Of a DNA stretch of 64,000 nt, positions 8,867-18,371 are shown in pieces. The notes under the pieces are model-generated. The model did not search any database, was not told the origin of the DNA, and saw only the letters and a list, made by a program, of their open reading frames with translations. The stretch comes from Ruegeria arenilitoris. GTDB taxonomy: Bacteria > Pseudomonadota > Alphaproteobacteria > Rhodobacterales > Rhodobacteraceae. How positions within the stretch are numbered: position 1 is the stretch's first letter; each line of letters opens with the position of its first letter. Location: contig NZ_WPZO01000009.1 in assembly GCF_013031355.1 (NCBI RefSeq), forward strand, positions 104,126-168,125. Direction: 5' to 3'. The position numbers and the translations under genes were made by a program.

Positions 8867-9934
8867 CTAAGCGCCCCGCTTCCTTTGAGCATCCCGGACA
8901 AGAGCGGCCATACGATAAAACCCATGCGCCATTTTAGTATACGGCATCAGCAGGAAGAATGTCAGAACCGAACCAAGATGGACGGCAAGAAGCGCAGGCA
9001 TCAGGGCCGTTGATCCGAGGGCATAAAGGATCAACCCGCTTAGCCCAACAAAGCCAAGCAACAGGATGAAGCCGATATCCCCGCCCCATGCCGACGGGTC
9101 GCCGAGGTCGCGGTCGGACTTTTGTTTAAGCATAGCCATCGCACCGCATCCGACCGTCAACAGAATGCCACCGGAAATTCCGAACAGTTTGGGCAAAGAC
9201 CAAAACCCGTAAGGTGCGTGCATCCCGAAACCATAATGCATGATCGTCGCTACCGATGTGGACGCAAAGCACAGCAGGAACCCATACATGATGGCCTGAT
9301 GAATGTGACGTCGACCCTGACTGAACCGATCTTCATCCTCGAAATTGCAACCCTCGCCATGGCCTGCGGCGAGATCCTGCATCCTGCCGGCGCGGTTGAA
9401 GGCTGTCACCAGATCAGCCTTTCGGATGGGTTTGCCGCCAACTTCGACCCAATAACGCCTTAGGCTGATGGCTATGCTAAAGAGCGGCAGTAAGAATGCC
9501 GGAGCAAAGATCGCGACCATCGCATTGTGCGACAGAACGGCGTAGAACCCCTCCCCTCCGCTGGAACCGACGGCGCGTATTGCCCAGAACAGCAGTGCAA
9601 ATCCGATCACAAGCGCCAGCGCTATAGCTCCACCTTGAGTGTGGAACCGGCGCGCCAGCGGCTGCGGCCATGCGAAACTTTCCCAACTGTCCCGCCGCAC
9701 CTCGGCCAGAGCTTTCGGAAAGTTGAGGTCAAACTCGTGCGGAGCCGTATACTGACAGGCGTAATAGCAACCCCGGCAGTTGTGGCACAGGTTAGCCAAT
9801 TGCGTGATGTCCCCATCGGAAAACGCGCGTTCGGCGTGCAACGACGGAAAGACCGAGCAATAGCCCTCGCAATACCGGCAGGCGTTGCAGATCTCTGCCT
9901 GACGGCGGGCTTCTTGAATAAGATCAGTTTGCAT
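8867..9934 (-). CDS. tcuB: Tricarballylate utilisation protein B (electron transfer from TcuA)
   Basis: A 355-residue membrane iron-sulfur protein. Two cysteine clusters of ferredoxin type are visible near the N-terminus: C16, C19, C22, C26 and C50, C53, C56, C60. About six transmembrane segments with histidines suited to haem binding follow. In Salmonella, TcuB reoxidises the reduced FAD of TcuA and passes electrons to the membrane. The chosen ATG at 9934 overlaps the end of tcuA by 11 bases and starts just ahead of the first cysteine cluster; the longer frame to 9979 has no support. The order tcuA-tcuB matches the known locus. Confidence 0.88.
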   Translation of the reverse strand: MQTDLIQEARRQAEICNACRYCEGYCSVFPSLHAERAFSDGDITQLANLCHNCRGCYYACQYTAPHEFDLNFPKALAEVRRDSWESFAWPQPLARRFHTQGGAIALALVIGFALLFWAIRAVGSSGGEGFYAVLSHNAMVAIFAPAFLLPLFSIAISLRRYWVEVGGKPIRKADLVTAFNRAGRMQDLAAGHGEGCNFEDEDRFSQGRRHIHQAIMYGFLLCFASTSVATIMHYGFGMHAPYGFWSLPKLFGISGGILLTVGCGAMAMLKQKSDRDLGDPSAWGGDIGFILLLGFVGLSGLILYALGSTALMPALLAVHLGSVLTFFLLMPYTKMAHGFYRMAALVRDAQRKRGA

Positions 9935-11318
9935 AAGCGGCGGCCTCACGTCCTGCGATGCGTCCAAAAACGGTTCCAATGGTCATGCCGAAACCGGCCA
10001 GGTAGCCTTGCCCCAGGATCGACCCGGCCATGGTCTCGCCGGCCGCCCATAGGTTCTTGATCTTGCCGTTAGGGGTCGAGCACTGCGCTGTGTCGTCAAC
10101 TTTCAGCCCGAGGTAGGTGAAGGTCACACCGGTGCGCAGCGAGTAGCCATAGAAGGGCGGTTCGGTGATTGGGCGGGCCCAGTTGGTCTTGGGCGGCGTG
10201 ATGCCCGAGGTCGCGACCGCGTCCAGTTCAGTCGGGTGAAAGCCACTGGTGTCGCCGCAGGCCGCATTGAACTCGCTGACCGTTGCGGTCAGCTTGTCCG
10301 CAGGCAGACCCATCATCTCTGCCAATTCTTCCAACGTATCTGCCTTCAGCGGCGGGAATACGGAGGGCATGAACAGGTTCAGCGACTTGGCATCAATGAT
10401 CACATAGCCCACCTGTTCTGGCTGGGCAGCGACCAGACGACCCCAGATCGCATACCGCTTGGGCCAAACATCCTCGCCCTCGTCATAGAACCGCTCGGCA
10501 TTCTTGTTCACGACGATTGAAAACGGCACACAATCCAGACGGGTGACGATGCCGCCATCGAATTTCGGCGCGCGCCCGTCGATGGCGACCGCGTGGCATT
10601 GGGTCGGGTCGCCAACGCTTTCGACGCCTTGATCCAAAAGGTCGGCCAGGACCACACCCCGGTTGTAAGGCGTACCCCGGATCAGGAAGTTCTTTGCAGG
10701 CTCACCCCATGCCCGGGTCAGCCAGTCCGTATCGGCCTGAAACCCGCCCGAGGCGACAATGACCGCTTTCGGAGTGATGCGATGAGACTGACCTTCAAAG
10801 GTGTAATCAACCCACTCGATCTGGTCGCCGTTCAATTCCAGATGCGTAACCGCGGCCTCATACAGCACATCAACGCCCAGGGCCGCCGCAGTTCTGTAAT
10901 ACGCGTTCACCAACGACTTGCCGCCCCCCATGAAAAAGGCATTGGTCCGCGCCAGCGACAATGTCCCTGAAAGCGATGGCTGGAACCGAACTCCGTGTTC
11001 TTCCATCCACGGCAGGCATTCCTCTGACGTGCGGATCGCCAGGCGCGCCAAATGCTCGTCGGTTTTGCCGCCGGTGACCTTGAGCAGGTCCGACAGGTAC
11101 TCGTCTTCGCTATATTCCTCGATCAACGGGCCCAGAGGAGATGCGTGCATGCACCGAAAGTTGCGCGTGTGGCGCGAGTTTCCACCACGGTAAGGTTTCG
11201 GTGCCGTTTCGAGGATCAGAACGCGGGCGCCTGCCTTGGCGGCGGTCATCGCGGCACAGAGCGCAGCATTGCCGCCGCCAATGACAACGATATCGCAAGC
11301 TTCCTTTTGGGTGGCCAT
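9924..11318 (-). CDS. tcuA: FAD-dependent tricarballylate dehydrogenase
   Basis: A 464-residue flavoprotein of the fumarate reductase/succinate dehydrogenase type. It has an N-terminal dinucleotide-binding motif (DIVVIGGGNAALCAA) followed by RGGNSRHTRNFR, and a C-terminal FAD contact GSILGQGYLAGFGMT. It oxidises tricarballylate to cis-aconitate, feeding the TCA cycle. It is followed by tcuB with an 11-base overlap and preceded by the gntR regulator, about 11 bases away. All three genes therefore probably form one operon. Substrate assignment rests on pairing with tcuB; relatives acting on other carboxylates exist. Confidence 0.85.
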   Translation of the reverse strand: MATQKEACDIVVIGGGNAALCAAMTAAKAGARVLILETAPKPYRGGNSRHTRNFRCMHASPLGPLIEEYSEDEYLSDLLKVTGGKTDEHLARLAIRTSEECLPWMEEHGVRFQPSLSGTLSLARTNAFFMGGGKSLVNAYYRTAAALGVDVLYEAAVTHLELNGDQIEWVDYTFEGQSHRITPKAVIVASGGFQADTDWLTRAWGEPAKNFLIRGTPYNRGVVLADLLDQGVESVGDPTQCHAVAIDGRAPKFDGGIVTRLDCVPFSIVVNKNAERFYDEGEDVWPKRYAIWGRLVAAQPEQVGYVIIDAKSLNLFMPSVFPPLKADTLEELAEMMGLPADKLTATVSEFNAACGDTSGFHPTELDAVATSGITPPKTNWARPITEPPFYGYSLRTGVTFTYLGLKVDDTAQCSTPNGKIKNLWAAGETMAGSILGQGYLAGFGMTIGTVFGRIAGREAAAYAN

Positions 11319-11329
11319 AACCTGTCTAC

Positions 11330-12010
11330 CTATTGGTGTTCGTCGATTGAGCGGTCGCGTTCCTGCAAGGCGCGAATTCGCATCCTTTGTGCAGCTTGAA
11401 TATGCGCGCGCATTTCCGTCTCGGCCGCAGAACCGTCACGGGCTTTCAAAGCGGCCATGATGCGCCGATGCTCTGCCACTGCGGCCTCGGATCGCTCGCT
11501 GTCTAGCAGTTGCGAAGGTCCAAGGATCAACAGTGCCTTTTGCAGGGACAACATGGATTTCGCCAGAAACCGGTTCTTGGCGGCATCCAGAAGCGTTGCA
11601 TGAAAAACCCTGTTGATTTGGGCCGCATCGGGGCCGGTACCGGCCTCGGCCAGGCGGTCATTCAATATGTCCAACTCATCCAGTTCCACATCCGACGCCG
11701 CACGCGCCGCCAGCCGCGCAGCGGTCCCCTCAAGAACAGCACGCATCTCATAAAGCTCCATGATCTCCGCATAATCCAAACTGCGAACGGTCGCGCCCTG
11801 CCGCGGAATGTGGGTGACCAACCCGTCAGCCTCCAACTGCCGTATCGCCTCGCGGATAGGAGTCCGGCTGACACTCAGCCGCTCGGAGAGCTCAGTCTCG
11901 CGCAGGCGTTCACCAGGCAGAAGGGTACCTTCGCGAATCTCATCCAAAAGGCGTTGATACGCGGATTGGCCTTGCGGGCCGGGCTGTAAGGGGTCGTCCT
12001 GAACCGTCAT
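11330..12010 (-). CDS. GntR-family (FadR/FCD) transcriptional regulator
   Basis: A 226-residue repressor-type protein. The winged helix-turn-helix (about 15-80) includes RETELSERLSVSRTPIREAI, and an FCD ligand domain (about 85-215) has acidic and histidine residues suited to metal-dependent carboxylate binding. It heads the tcuAB operon and is divergent from the AbrB-family permease, so it probably controls both in response to a tricarboxylate or related acid. The Salmonella locus uses the LysR protein TcuR instead. The ATG at 12010 is preferred over 12049 because the longer form runs through the likely operator. Confidence 0.85.
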   Translation of the reverse strand: MTVQDDPLQPGPQGQSAYQRLLDEIREGTLLPGERLRETELSERLSVSRTPIREAIRQLEADGLVTHIPRQGATVRSLDYAEIMELYEMRAVLEGTAARLAARAASDVELDELDILNDRLAEAGTGPDAAQINRVFHATLLDAAKNRFLAKSMLSLQKALLILGPSQLLDSERSEAAVAEHRRIMAALKARDGSAAETEMRAHIQAAQRMRIRALQERDRSIDEHQ

Positions 12011-12030
12011 CACACACTCGCTTGTCTTCT

Positions 12031-12058
12031 TGCATCCAATTGCATACACTTGGATACA
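12031..12058. promoter_or_regulatory. Candidate GntR operator in the tcu/permease divergent promoter
   Basis: The arms TGCATCCAA and TTGGATACA form an inverted repeat matching at 8 of 9 positions, with a 10-base spacer that itself contains TTGCATAC. The element lies in the 78-base gap between gntR and the divergent permease gene. Two or three overlapping T(G/A)xATxCAA units suggest cooperative binding by a FadR-type dimer. The binder is inferred from position only. Confidence 0.5.
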
Positions 12059-12088
12059 TAGCGAGTCAACAACGCTGGAATACGTGCC

Positions 12089-13153
12089 TTGCCCACCCGG
12101 ACCAATACACTCTCATCACTGACCAAGCGGGCCGTCACACTGGGCCTCGCACTTCTGGGCACCGGGGTGTTCTGGGCATTGGGTCTGCCGCTGCCCTTTC
12201 TGTTCGGCCCGATGAGCGCATGTTTGATTGCAGCCTTAGCTCATGCCCCTATGGAAGGGCTTGGTCAGGTCTCGGTTGCGGCACGCACCATACTGGGCGT
12301 GGCGGTGGGGGCGTCGATTACCCCGGCCCTGTTTGTAGAATTGCCAAAAATGGCGGCGTCGATTGCGCTGATCCCATTTTTTATTCTGCTAATCGCGCTG
12401 GTCGGAGTGCCATTCTTCCGCAAGGTCTGGGGCTTTGACGCCACAACGGCCTTCTACGCAGCCATGCCCGGAGGATTACAGGATATGATCATCTTCGGCA
12501 CTGAGGCTGGCGCCAATCCGCGAACCTTGTCTCTGATCCACGGCACGCGTGTTCTGATCATCGTGACGCTGGCCCCGCTGTTTTTGACCGTGTTTTACGA
12601 CGCCCAGCTCACCAACCCGATCGGAGAACCCGCGCGAGACCTACCGATACATGAATTGGCACTGATGGTTCTGGCCGCCTTTATCGGCTGGAAAGGCGGC
12701 GAGCGGATCGGATTATTCGGGGCGTCTATCCTTGGCCCGATGATCCTGACGGCGGCGCTGTCACTGGGCGATTTCATTCACACCCGCCCACCGCGCGAAG
12801 CGATATTGGCGGCACAATTTTTCATTGGTTGCGGAATCGGTGTGAAATTTGTTGGCGTCACGTGGGTCGAATTGCGCCGGGTTGTAGCTGCGGGTTTCGC
12901 CTACGTCATTGTCCTCGCCCTGCTGGCAGCCGCCTTCACCGCCGTTGTCACCACGTTGGGCTTTGGTCAGCCGATCGAGGCTTTCCTTGCTTTCGCCCCC
13001 GGCGGGCAGGCCGAAATGACGGTTTTGGCCATCGTTTCGGGCGCGGATCTTGGCTTTGTTATCACCCACCACCTGACGCGGATCGTTCTGGTAATCATCG
13101 GCGCACCCATCGTTGCCAACCTTATTGTCAGGTGGTCCAGATCCCGGGACTGA
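12089..13153 (+). CDS. AbrB-family membrane transporter
   Basis: A 354-residue protein with about ten hydrophobic segments arranged as two similar halves. Each half carries a family signature: LPFLFGPM near the N-terminus with AAMPGGLQDM near 120-130, and FGASILGPM with FAPGGQAEM in the second. This is the Pfam AbrB group, historically mis-titled ammonia monooxygenase; members are putative transporters. Divergence from gntR-tcuA-tcuB makes import of tricarballylate or a similar acid plausible, replacing the usual TcuC carrier. No ATG or GTG is available at the start, so the TTG at 12089 is used. Confidence 0.75.
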   Translation: MPTRTNTLSSLTKRAVTLGLALLGTGVFWALGLPLPFLFGPMSACLIAALAHAPMEGLGQVSVAARTILGVAVGASITPALFVELPKMAASIALIPFFILLIALVGVPFFRKVWGFDATTAFYAAMPGGLQDMIIFGTEAGANPRTLSLIHGTRVLIIVTLAPLFLTVFYDAQLTNPIGEPARDLPIHELALMVLAAFIGWKGGERIGLFGASILGPMILTAALSLGDFIHTRPPREAILAAQFFIGCGIGVKFVGVTWVELRRVVAAGFAYVIVLALLAAAFTAVVTTLGFGQPIEAFLAFAPGGQAEMTVLAIVSGADLGFVITHHLTRIVLVIIGAPIVANLIVRWSRSRD

Positions 13154-13440
13154 TCATGTGGATCGGGGCGGCGCCATTGTAAGCATTCCATCTGACCAGA
13201 AATCACAACAAGCGATATGTAGAACCCGTCCCTACCCGTATGGCCACTTACTGTTGTCTCGCCTCAAATTCTGAATACTGAAATTACCCCGAGTGGACCT
13301 GATTGCCGGCAAGACCCCAAACGCCAATTGGTGCGTGAATTTTCTCAGCTTTTGAATGTCTCTCCGCCGCGTTGCGCGCACGGAATTGCGGTCGCGGTAT
13401 AGGTCTTTTGGGGGTCTGGCAGATTAACTTCCAAGCAGTA
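13154..13440. other. Intergenic region without recognised features
   Basis: This stretch separates the AbrB-family gene from the decayed TetR gene. No conserved frame, hairpin with T-run or repeat could be supported. It may hold the lost DNA-binding half of the TetR gene in unrecognisable form. Confidence 0.3.
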
Positions 13441-13442
13441 CC

Positions 13443-13935
13443 GATCCTTACCGCCCTTACAGCTACATAGACGGCAGAGAAGATGTGTTTCCTAACATTC
13501 TGAAAGCTGCTTGCTTAATAACAGTAACGTAGAACACAAGCTTAACCGAGAAGGCCTACCAGCTTCCGAAACGCCAAAATCGCTCGTGCGTTTCACCCGG
13601 AAATGCTTCTTCAAAAATTCCGCGTTCACTACGCTTCTCAACTGTGGGCGCCTTCATCGTGTACAGCGGTTAAAATCCCTCTCCAGTCTCACAGACATAA
13701 AAATGGGCTTGTTTGATCGATCGACGGAGTTCTGAAGCGTCCGCAAGAAAGTGAGAAATTTTACTCTGGCATCGAAGCCAAACGGTTGAACATTACCATC
13801 GATCCCATCGGATAGAACTGCAAAACCAACAGATTTGCCGACTCATTCCTGGTTCAACCAGTCATATTTGATGAGGAGACGCTGAACGTCTGGATATCAA
13901 TCTCGATAGTATTTTGCGGATCAAATTTAGCAGGA
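13443..13935 (+). pseudogene. Decayed TetR-family regulator, paralogue of the gene at 63 kb
   Basis: Three frames together reproduce the TetR protein encoded at 62979-63620. Bases 13455-13517 give PYSYIDGREDVFPNILKAACL, matching LYHYFGSKEGLFQTVLEAAYL. After a frameshift, 13511-13735 gives EHKLNREGLPASETPKSL and then KSLVRFTRKCFFKNSAF (intact copy: ESLVRFTWKYYLKNPEF), LHRVQRLKSLSSL (intact: LHRARHIKSLPSL). A further shift near 13735 gives FYSGIEAKRLNITIDPIG, a stop, then KTNRFADSFLVQ. At least two frameshifts and two stops make it non-functional. It lies just upstream of a sugar ABC operon that still carries the shared operator, so it was probably that operon's local regulator. Confidence 0.7.
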
Positions 13936-14084
13936 AATCAAATCTAATGCTTTGATAATATTTAGAAATAAGTTTTCTTATCTCCCGAAACCTGCTCACC
14001 ACATAGGTTTGAGAAATTTGGCAGGTGAGTGCCTCATGAGATATGTTTTCTTGACTCAATTAAACCTTGCATCGATATTATCAA

Positions 14085-14100
14085 GTAACCACTCGGTTAC
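14085..14100. promoter_or_regulatory. TetR-type operator, GTAAC-N6-GTTAC (site 1)
   Basis: A perfect 5-base inverted repeat with a 6-base spacer, 25 bases upstream of the sugar-binding protein gene and within its probable promoter. The same palindrome recurs at 45.6, 52.3, 52.4 and 62.8 kb. The local TetR gene is decayed, so control may now come from the intact paralogue at 63 kb. Confidence 0.6.
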
Positions 14101-14124
14101 AACAATGCCATTAGGGAGGAAGGC

Positions 14125-15375
14125 ATGAACAAAGTAATCCGGACATTAAAACTCACGACAGCGGCCGCTGCGTTTTCCGTTTCGGCTGCGTACGCCGAAG
14201 ATGTGGAAGTGCTGCACTGGTGGACTTCGGGCGGCGAGGCAGCAGCGCTGAATGTGCTAAAACAAGATTTGGAAACCCAAGGAATTGGTTGGCAGGACAT
14301 GCCGGTTGCAGGTGGCGGCGGCACCGAAGCCATGACCGTTCTGCGTGCCAGGGTCACGGCTGGTGATCCGCCCACAGCGGTTCAGGCGCTGGGTTTCGAC
14401 ATTCTGGACTGGGGCAACCAAGGCGCGTTGGCAAATCTCAACGATCTGGCTGCCCAGGAAGGTTGGGATGAGGTTGTGCCCGAAGCACTGCAATTTTTTG
14501 CCAAAGTCGATGGCAAATGGATTTCAGCACCCGTCAATGTGCATTCGACCAACTGGGTCTGGGCCAACAAATCCGTGCTTGACGCCAACGGAATTGCAGT
14601 GCCTGAAACCTGGGAAGATTTTGTAGCCGCAGTTGAAACCCTCAAAGCGGCAGGCATCACGCCGATCGCACATGGTGGCCAAGCCTGGCAGGATGCGACC
14701 GTGTTCGATGCAGTCGCCATGTCCGCAGGCGGGCCAGAATTCTACAAAGCTGCCTTCATCGACCTTGATGAAGAGACGCTGGGCTCGGACACCATGAAAG
14801 AGGCCTTTGACCGGATGGCATTCATTCGCGACAACGTTGATGACAACTTCTCGGGCCGCGACTGGAACCTGGCGACGGCGATGGTCATCAATGGAGAAGC
14901 CGGTTTCCAGATGATGGGTGACTGGGCGAAGGGTGAATTTCTGAATGCTGGCAAGGTCCCGGGCGAAGACTTCCTGTGCTTCCGTTTCCCGGGTACTCAG
15001 GATCAGGTCACATTTAATGCGGACCAGTTCATGATGTTCGATCAGGGTGGCACCGTTTCGCAAGAGCAGGCCGCACTGGCCAGCGCGATCCTGTCACCGT
15101 CCTTCCAAATCGCGTTCAACAAGGTGAAGGGATCGGTCCCTGCCCGTACGGACGTGGACGGAAGCGAACTGGACGCATGTGGACAGCAGGGCATGAAGGA
15201 TCTCGCGGCGGCGGCATCTTCGGGCAACCTGTTTGGCTCGATGGCGCATGGTCATGCGGCTCCGGCATCGGTGAAAAATGCGGTCTATGACGTGGTCACG
15301 GCGCATTTCAACGGCGAATATGACAGCGAAACAGCTGTGCTGGAACTGGTCGACGCGGTGTCGATCGCCAAGTGA
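14125..15375 (+). CDS. CUT1-type sugar ABC transporter, substrate-binding protein
   Basis: A 416-residue extracellular solute-binding protein of family 1. A Sec signal peptide at 1-24 (cleavage after SAAYA) precedes the mature protein starting [18 protein letters not shown], typical of glucose/mannose-type binding proteins such as GtsA. A strong ribosome site (GGGAGGAAG) precedes the ATG. It is the first gene of binding protein-permease-permease-ATPase, the classic CUT1 order. Exact sugar specificity cannot be read; glucose-type is the best guess from the overall resemblance. Confidence 0.85.
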   Translation: MNKVIRTLKLTTAAAAFSVSAAYAEDVEVLHWWTSGGEAAALNVLKQDLETQGIGWQDMPVAGGGGTEAMTVLRARVTAGDPPTAVQALGFDILDWGNQGALANLNDLAAQEGWDEVVPEALQFFAKVDGKWISAPVNVHSTNWVWANKSVLDANGIAVPETWEDFVAAVETLKAAGITPIAHGGQAWQDATVFDAVAMSAGGPEFYKAAFIDLDEETLGSDTMKEAFDRMAFIRDNVDDNFSGRDWNLATAMVINGEAGFQMMGDWAKGEFLNAGKVPGEDFLCFRFPGTQDQVTFNADQFMMFDQGGTVSQEQAALASAILSPSFQIAFNKVKGSVPARTDVDGSELDACGQQGMKDLAAAASSGNLFGSMAHGHAAPASVKNAVYDVVTAHFNGEYDSETAVLELVDAVSIAK

Positions 15376-15383
15376 TCCATTGC

Positions 15384-15411
15384 GCGGGGCGGTCGATTCC
15401 TGTCGCCCCGC
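15384..15411 (+). terminator. Intra-operon hairpin after the binding-protein gene
   Basis: GCGGGGCG and CGCCCCGC form a perfect 8-base stem with a 12-base loop, 9 bases after the binding-protein stop and before the permease gene. There is no T-run. Such hairpins commonly protect the upstream mRNA or attenuate transcription so that the binding protein is made in excess over membrane components. Confidence 0.55.
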
Positions 15412-15453
15412 ACTGCTTTGAAATTCAAGTAACCTGCTCTCAGGAGAGTTGCC

Positions 15454-16371
15454 ATGTCCACGGCTGCCGAGGCGGACTTCAAAACCCGTCTACAGAACTG
15501 GATTCCCAAGCTAGTCCTGTCGCCATCTCTGGCAATGGTCCTGATATTTGTCTACGGATTCATACTGTTCACGGTCTATGTGTCGTTCACGGACAGCCGT
15601 ATCCTGCCGTTCGTCGACAAGGACGGGCAGCGGACCTTCGATCTGATCGGACTGGCGAACTACGAGAAACTATTCAAACTGTCCCATTGGGAAATCGCGT
15701 TGACCAACATGGCCGTTTTTGCCGGCCTGTACATCGTTGTCTGCACGCTCATCGGCCTGACACTGGCCATCCTGCTGGATCAGAAGATCAGAGGCGAAGG
15801 GTTTTTACGGCCGCTTTACCTCTATCCCATGGCGTTGAGCTTTATCGTGACCGGCACAGCGTGGAAATGGTTTCTGGACCCAGGCATCGGGCTTGAAAAC
15901 ATCGTGCAGGCCTGGGGGTGGGAAAATTTCGAATTCGACTGGATCAAGAACCGAGACTTCGCGATCTACACCGTTGTTCTTGCGGCCGTCTGGCAGACCT
16001 CGGGCTTTGTCATGGCCATGTTTCTGGCGGGGCTGCGCGGGATCGACAATGAAATCCTGAAGGCCGCACAAATGGATGGGGCGTCAAACTGGAACCTCTA
16101 CCGCCGTATCATCATCCCGCAACTCAGGCCCGCCTTTCTTTCGGCGTTCGTGATCCTTGCTCATCTGGCAATCAAGACATTCGACCTGGTCATTGCAATG
16201 ACCGGGGGCGGTCCCGGCAGGGCGACCGAACTGCCTGCCACGTTCATGTATTCCTACACGTTCAGCCGCAACCAAATGGGGATCGGTGCGTCTTCGGCCG
16301 TGATTATGCTGATCACGATTGCGGCGATCATGATCCCCTACCTGTACGCCGAGTTGAAGGAGAAGAAGTGA
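15454..16371 (+). CDS. CUT1-type sugar ABC transporter, first permease
   Basis: A 305-residue inner-membrane protein with six transmembrane segments. The cytoplasmic EAA loop lies near residues 200-220 (IDNEILKAAQMDGASNW), where it docks with the ATPase. It begins with an ATG preceded by a GGAGAG ribosome site and ends in TGATG overlap with the second permease. It forms the transmembrane channel with that partner. MalF/GtsB-like by order and loop sequence. Confidence 0.88.
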   Translation: MSTAAEADFKTRLQNWIPKLVLSPSLAMVLIFVYGFILFTVYVSFTDSRILPFVDKDGQRTFDLIGLANYEKLFKLSHWEIALTNMAVFAGLYIVVCTLIGLTLAILLDQKIRGEGFLRPLYLYPMALSFIVTGTAWKWFLDPGIGLENIVQAWGWENFEFDWIKNRDFAIYTVVLAAVWQTSGFVMAMFLAGLRGIDNEILKAAQMDGASNWNLYRRIIIPQLRPAFLSAFVILAHLAIKTFDLVIAMTGGGPGRATELPATFMYSYTFSRNQMGIGASSAVIMLITIAAIMIPYLYAELKEKK

Positions 16372-17252
16372 TGGCTGTTGCAAGCTCTGATACCGCCATC
16401 CGCACCGGTCGCTTCACCCGCACACTAATCTACGTGGTGCTGCTCCTATTCGTGCTGTTCTACATACTGCCACTGTACATCATGATCGTGAATTCAGTGA
16501 AACCGCTTTCTGAAATCACCGGCGGTGGCATGATGTCTCTTCCAAGCGCCTTCACGATTGAGCCTTGGGCAAAAGCCTGGTCCACCGCCCAAGTCGGGGT
16601 CGAACCGACAGGGCTTCGCCCCTATTTCTGGAATTCGATTTCGATGGTTGTTCCGGCCGTTGCCATTTCCACGGTGCTTGGGGCGTTGAACGGTTACATT
16701 CTGACCAAATGGAGGTTCCGCGGCGACACCATCCTGTTTGGGCTGATGTTGTTTTCGTGCTTCATCCCGTTCCAAATCGTCCTGATACCCATGGCTGCAA
16801 TCCTCGGCGTTCTGGGTCTTTCCGGCACAACTGCGGGGCTGGTTCTGGTTCACGTGGTTTATGGCGTGGGCTTTTCGACCCTGTACTTCCGAAACTACTA
16901 TGCAGCGTTCCCAACCGAGCTGGTTCGGGCCGCACAAATCGATGGCGCCGGTTTCTTCCAGATCTTCTGGCGCATCCTTCTGCCATCCTCGGGCCCGATC
17001 ATCGTGGTCTGCGTGATCTGGCAGTTCACCAACATATGGAACGACTTCCTGTTCGGTGCCTCCTTCGCCTCGGGCAATGGCGCGCCAATGACAGTCGCCC
17101 TGAACAACCTTGTGCAAAGCTCGACCGGCGTAAAGGAATACAACGTCCATTTTGCCGGTGCGATCCTTGCCGCAATGCCAACCTTGCTCGTCTACATCGT
17201 GGCCGGACGCTATTTCGTGCGCGGCCTGATGGCGGGCTCTGTTAAGGGGTAA
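16371..17252 (+). CDS. CUT1-type sugar ABC transporter, second permease
   Basis: A 293-residue permease with six transmembrane segments and an EAA motif in ELVRAAQIDGAGFFQIFWRI (about residues 180-200). It resembles the MalG/GtsC type, and the C-terminus ends in RYFVRGLMAGSVKG, a typical family ending. The ATG at 16371 overlaps the preceding TGA by one base; a GTG one codon earlier is also possible. It pairs with the upstream permease to form the translocation path. Confidence 0.88.
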   Translation: MAVASSDTAIRTGRFTRTLIYVVLLLFVLFYILPLYIMIVNSVKPLSEITGGGMMSLPSAFTIEPWAKAWSTAQVGVEPTGLRPYFWNSISMVVPAVAISTVLGALNGYILTKWRFRGDTILFGLMLFSCFIPFQIVLIPMAAILGVLGLSGTTAGLVLVHVVYGVGFSTLYFRNYYAAFPTELVRAAQIDGAGFFQIFWRILLPSSGPIIVVCVIWQFTNIWNDFLFGASFASGNGAPMTVALNNLVQSSTGVKEYNVHFAGAILAAMPTLLVYIVAGRYFVRGLMAGSVKG

Positions 17253-17255
17253 CCG

Positions 17256-18371
17256 ATGGGTTTTCTCGATATCAATAACGTCACCAAATCCTACGGCTCC
17301 GTCGAGGTGCTGCATAAGGTCAACATTGCTGTGGAGGAAGGTGAGTTTCTGGTGCTTGTGGGGCCCTCGGGATGCGGCAAGTCCACACTGTTGAACATGA
17401 TTGCCGGACTGGAGGATATCACTTCGGGGGAAATCCGGATCAAGGACGCGCGCATGAATGGGGTGCATCCGTCCAACCGCAATATCGCGATGGTGTTCCA
17501 GTCCTATGCGCTTTACCCGAACATGACGGTTGGCCAGAATATTACTTTCGGCCTTGAAATGCACGGTGTCCCCAAAGCCGAGCGGGAAAAGGCCATGGCC
17601 GATGTCGCCAAGCTACTGCAGATCGAACAGCTTCTTGATCGCAAACCGGGTCAACTGTCCGGCGGTCAGCGTCAGCGTGTCGCCATGGGTCGGGCTTTGG
17701 TGCGCAATCCCGACGTGTTTCTGTTCGACGAACCATTGTCCAATCTCGACGCCAAGCTGCGGGTCGATATGCGCACCGAAATCAAAAAGCTGCACCAGAA
17801 TCTTGGTACAACAATCGTCTACGTGACCCACGACCAGATCGAGGCGATGACCCTTTCAACCCGGATCGCCGTCATGAATGGCGGCTATGTTCAGCAACTG
17901 GGTACCCCGAAGGAAATCTACGACACACCTTCGAACTTGTTCGTGGCCACGTTCATGGGATCCCCGTCGATGAACCTTATCCGGACAACCATCCGGATCG
18001 AAGGCGTTGCGGTTTACGCGGTCACACAGAATGATCGCGGTGAGGAAGTGCGGCTTGCCCTCTGCGCGCCTTTAGACGCGATAAAGTCGTATGACGGCAA
18101 AGACGTGATATTGGGAATCCGCCCCGAAGCGCTGACCGATGTAGAAGGCGCGGATCACCGGTCATCGCATATCGAGTCGATCCGAAACACAGTGACAGTG
18201 ACCGAGCCCGCAGGCTCGGACACGTTCGTGGCCACAACCATCGGAGGCGCCGAATGCGTTGCCCGAATGCGCGCGGATGCAGAGGTGTTACCCGGCCAAC
18301 AGGCCGAGTTTGCCTTCAACATGGAAAAGGCCGTTGTGTTCGACCCGGAATCCGAGAACAGAATCCTATGA
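17256..18371 (+). CDS. CUT1-type sugar ABC transporter, ATP-binding protein (UgpC/MalK type)
   Basis: A 371-residue ATPase. Walker A is GPSGCGKST, the Q-loop sits in [13 protein letters not shown], the signature is [15 protein letters not shown], Walker B is [12 protein letters not shown] and the switch histidine lies in [15 protein letters not shown]-type regulatory domain occupies about 240-365. It follows the second permease after three bases. It may serve more than one importer, as such subunits often do. Its stop codon overlaps an ATG (ATGA at 18368-18371), implying that another gene once followed in the operon. Confidence 0.9.
   Translation: MGFLDINNVTKSYGSVEVLHKVNIAVEEGEFLVLVGPSGCGKSTLLNMIAGLEDITSGEIRIKDARMNGVHPSNRNIAMVFQSYALYPNMTVGQNITFGLEMHGVPKAEREKAMADVAKLLQIEQLLDRKPGQLSGGQRQRVAMGRALVRNPDVFLFDEPLSNLDAKLRVDMRTEIKKLHQNLGTTIVYVTHDQIEAMTLSTRIAVMNGGYVQQLGTPKEIYDTPSNLFVATFMGSPSMNLIRTTIRIEGVAVYAVTQNDRGEEVRLALCAPLDAIKSYDGKDVILGIRPEALTDVEGADHRSSHIESIRNTVTVTEPAGSDTFVATTIGGAECVARMRADAEVLPGQQAEFAFNMEKAVVFDPESENRIL

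Noticed and set aside
13511..13735. A 74-residue plus-strand gene
   Set aside because: It is the middle piece of the frameshifted TetR pseudogene, not an independent gene.
13862..14059. Minus-strand 65-residue frame upstream of the sugar operon
   Set aside because: It overlaps the decayed TetR gene and the AT-rich promoter; no ribosome site or similarity.
16494..17564. Minus-strand frame of 356 residues opposite the second sugar permease and ATPase start
   Set aside because: Histidine-rich antisense artefact spanning two real genes.
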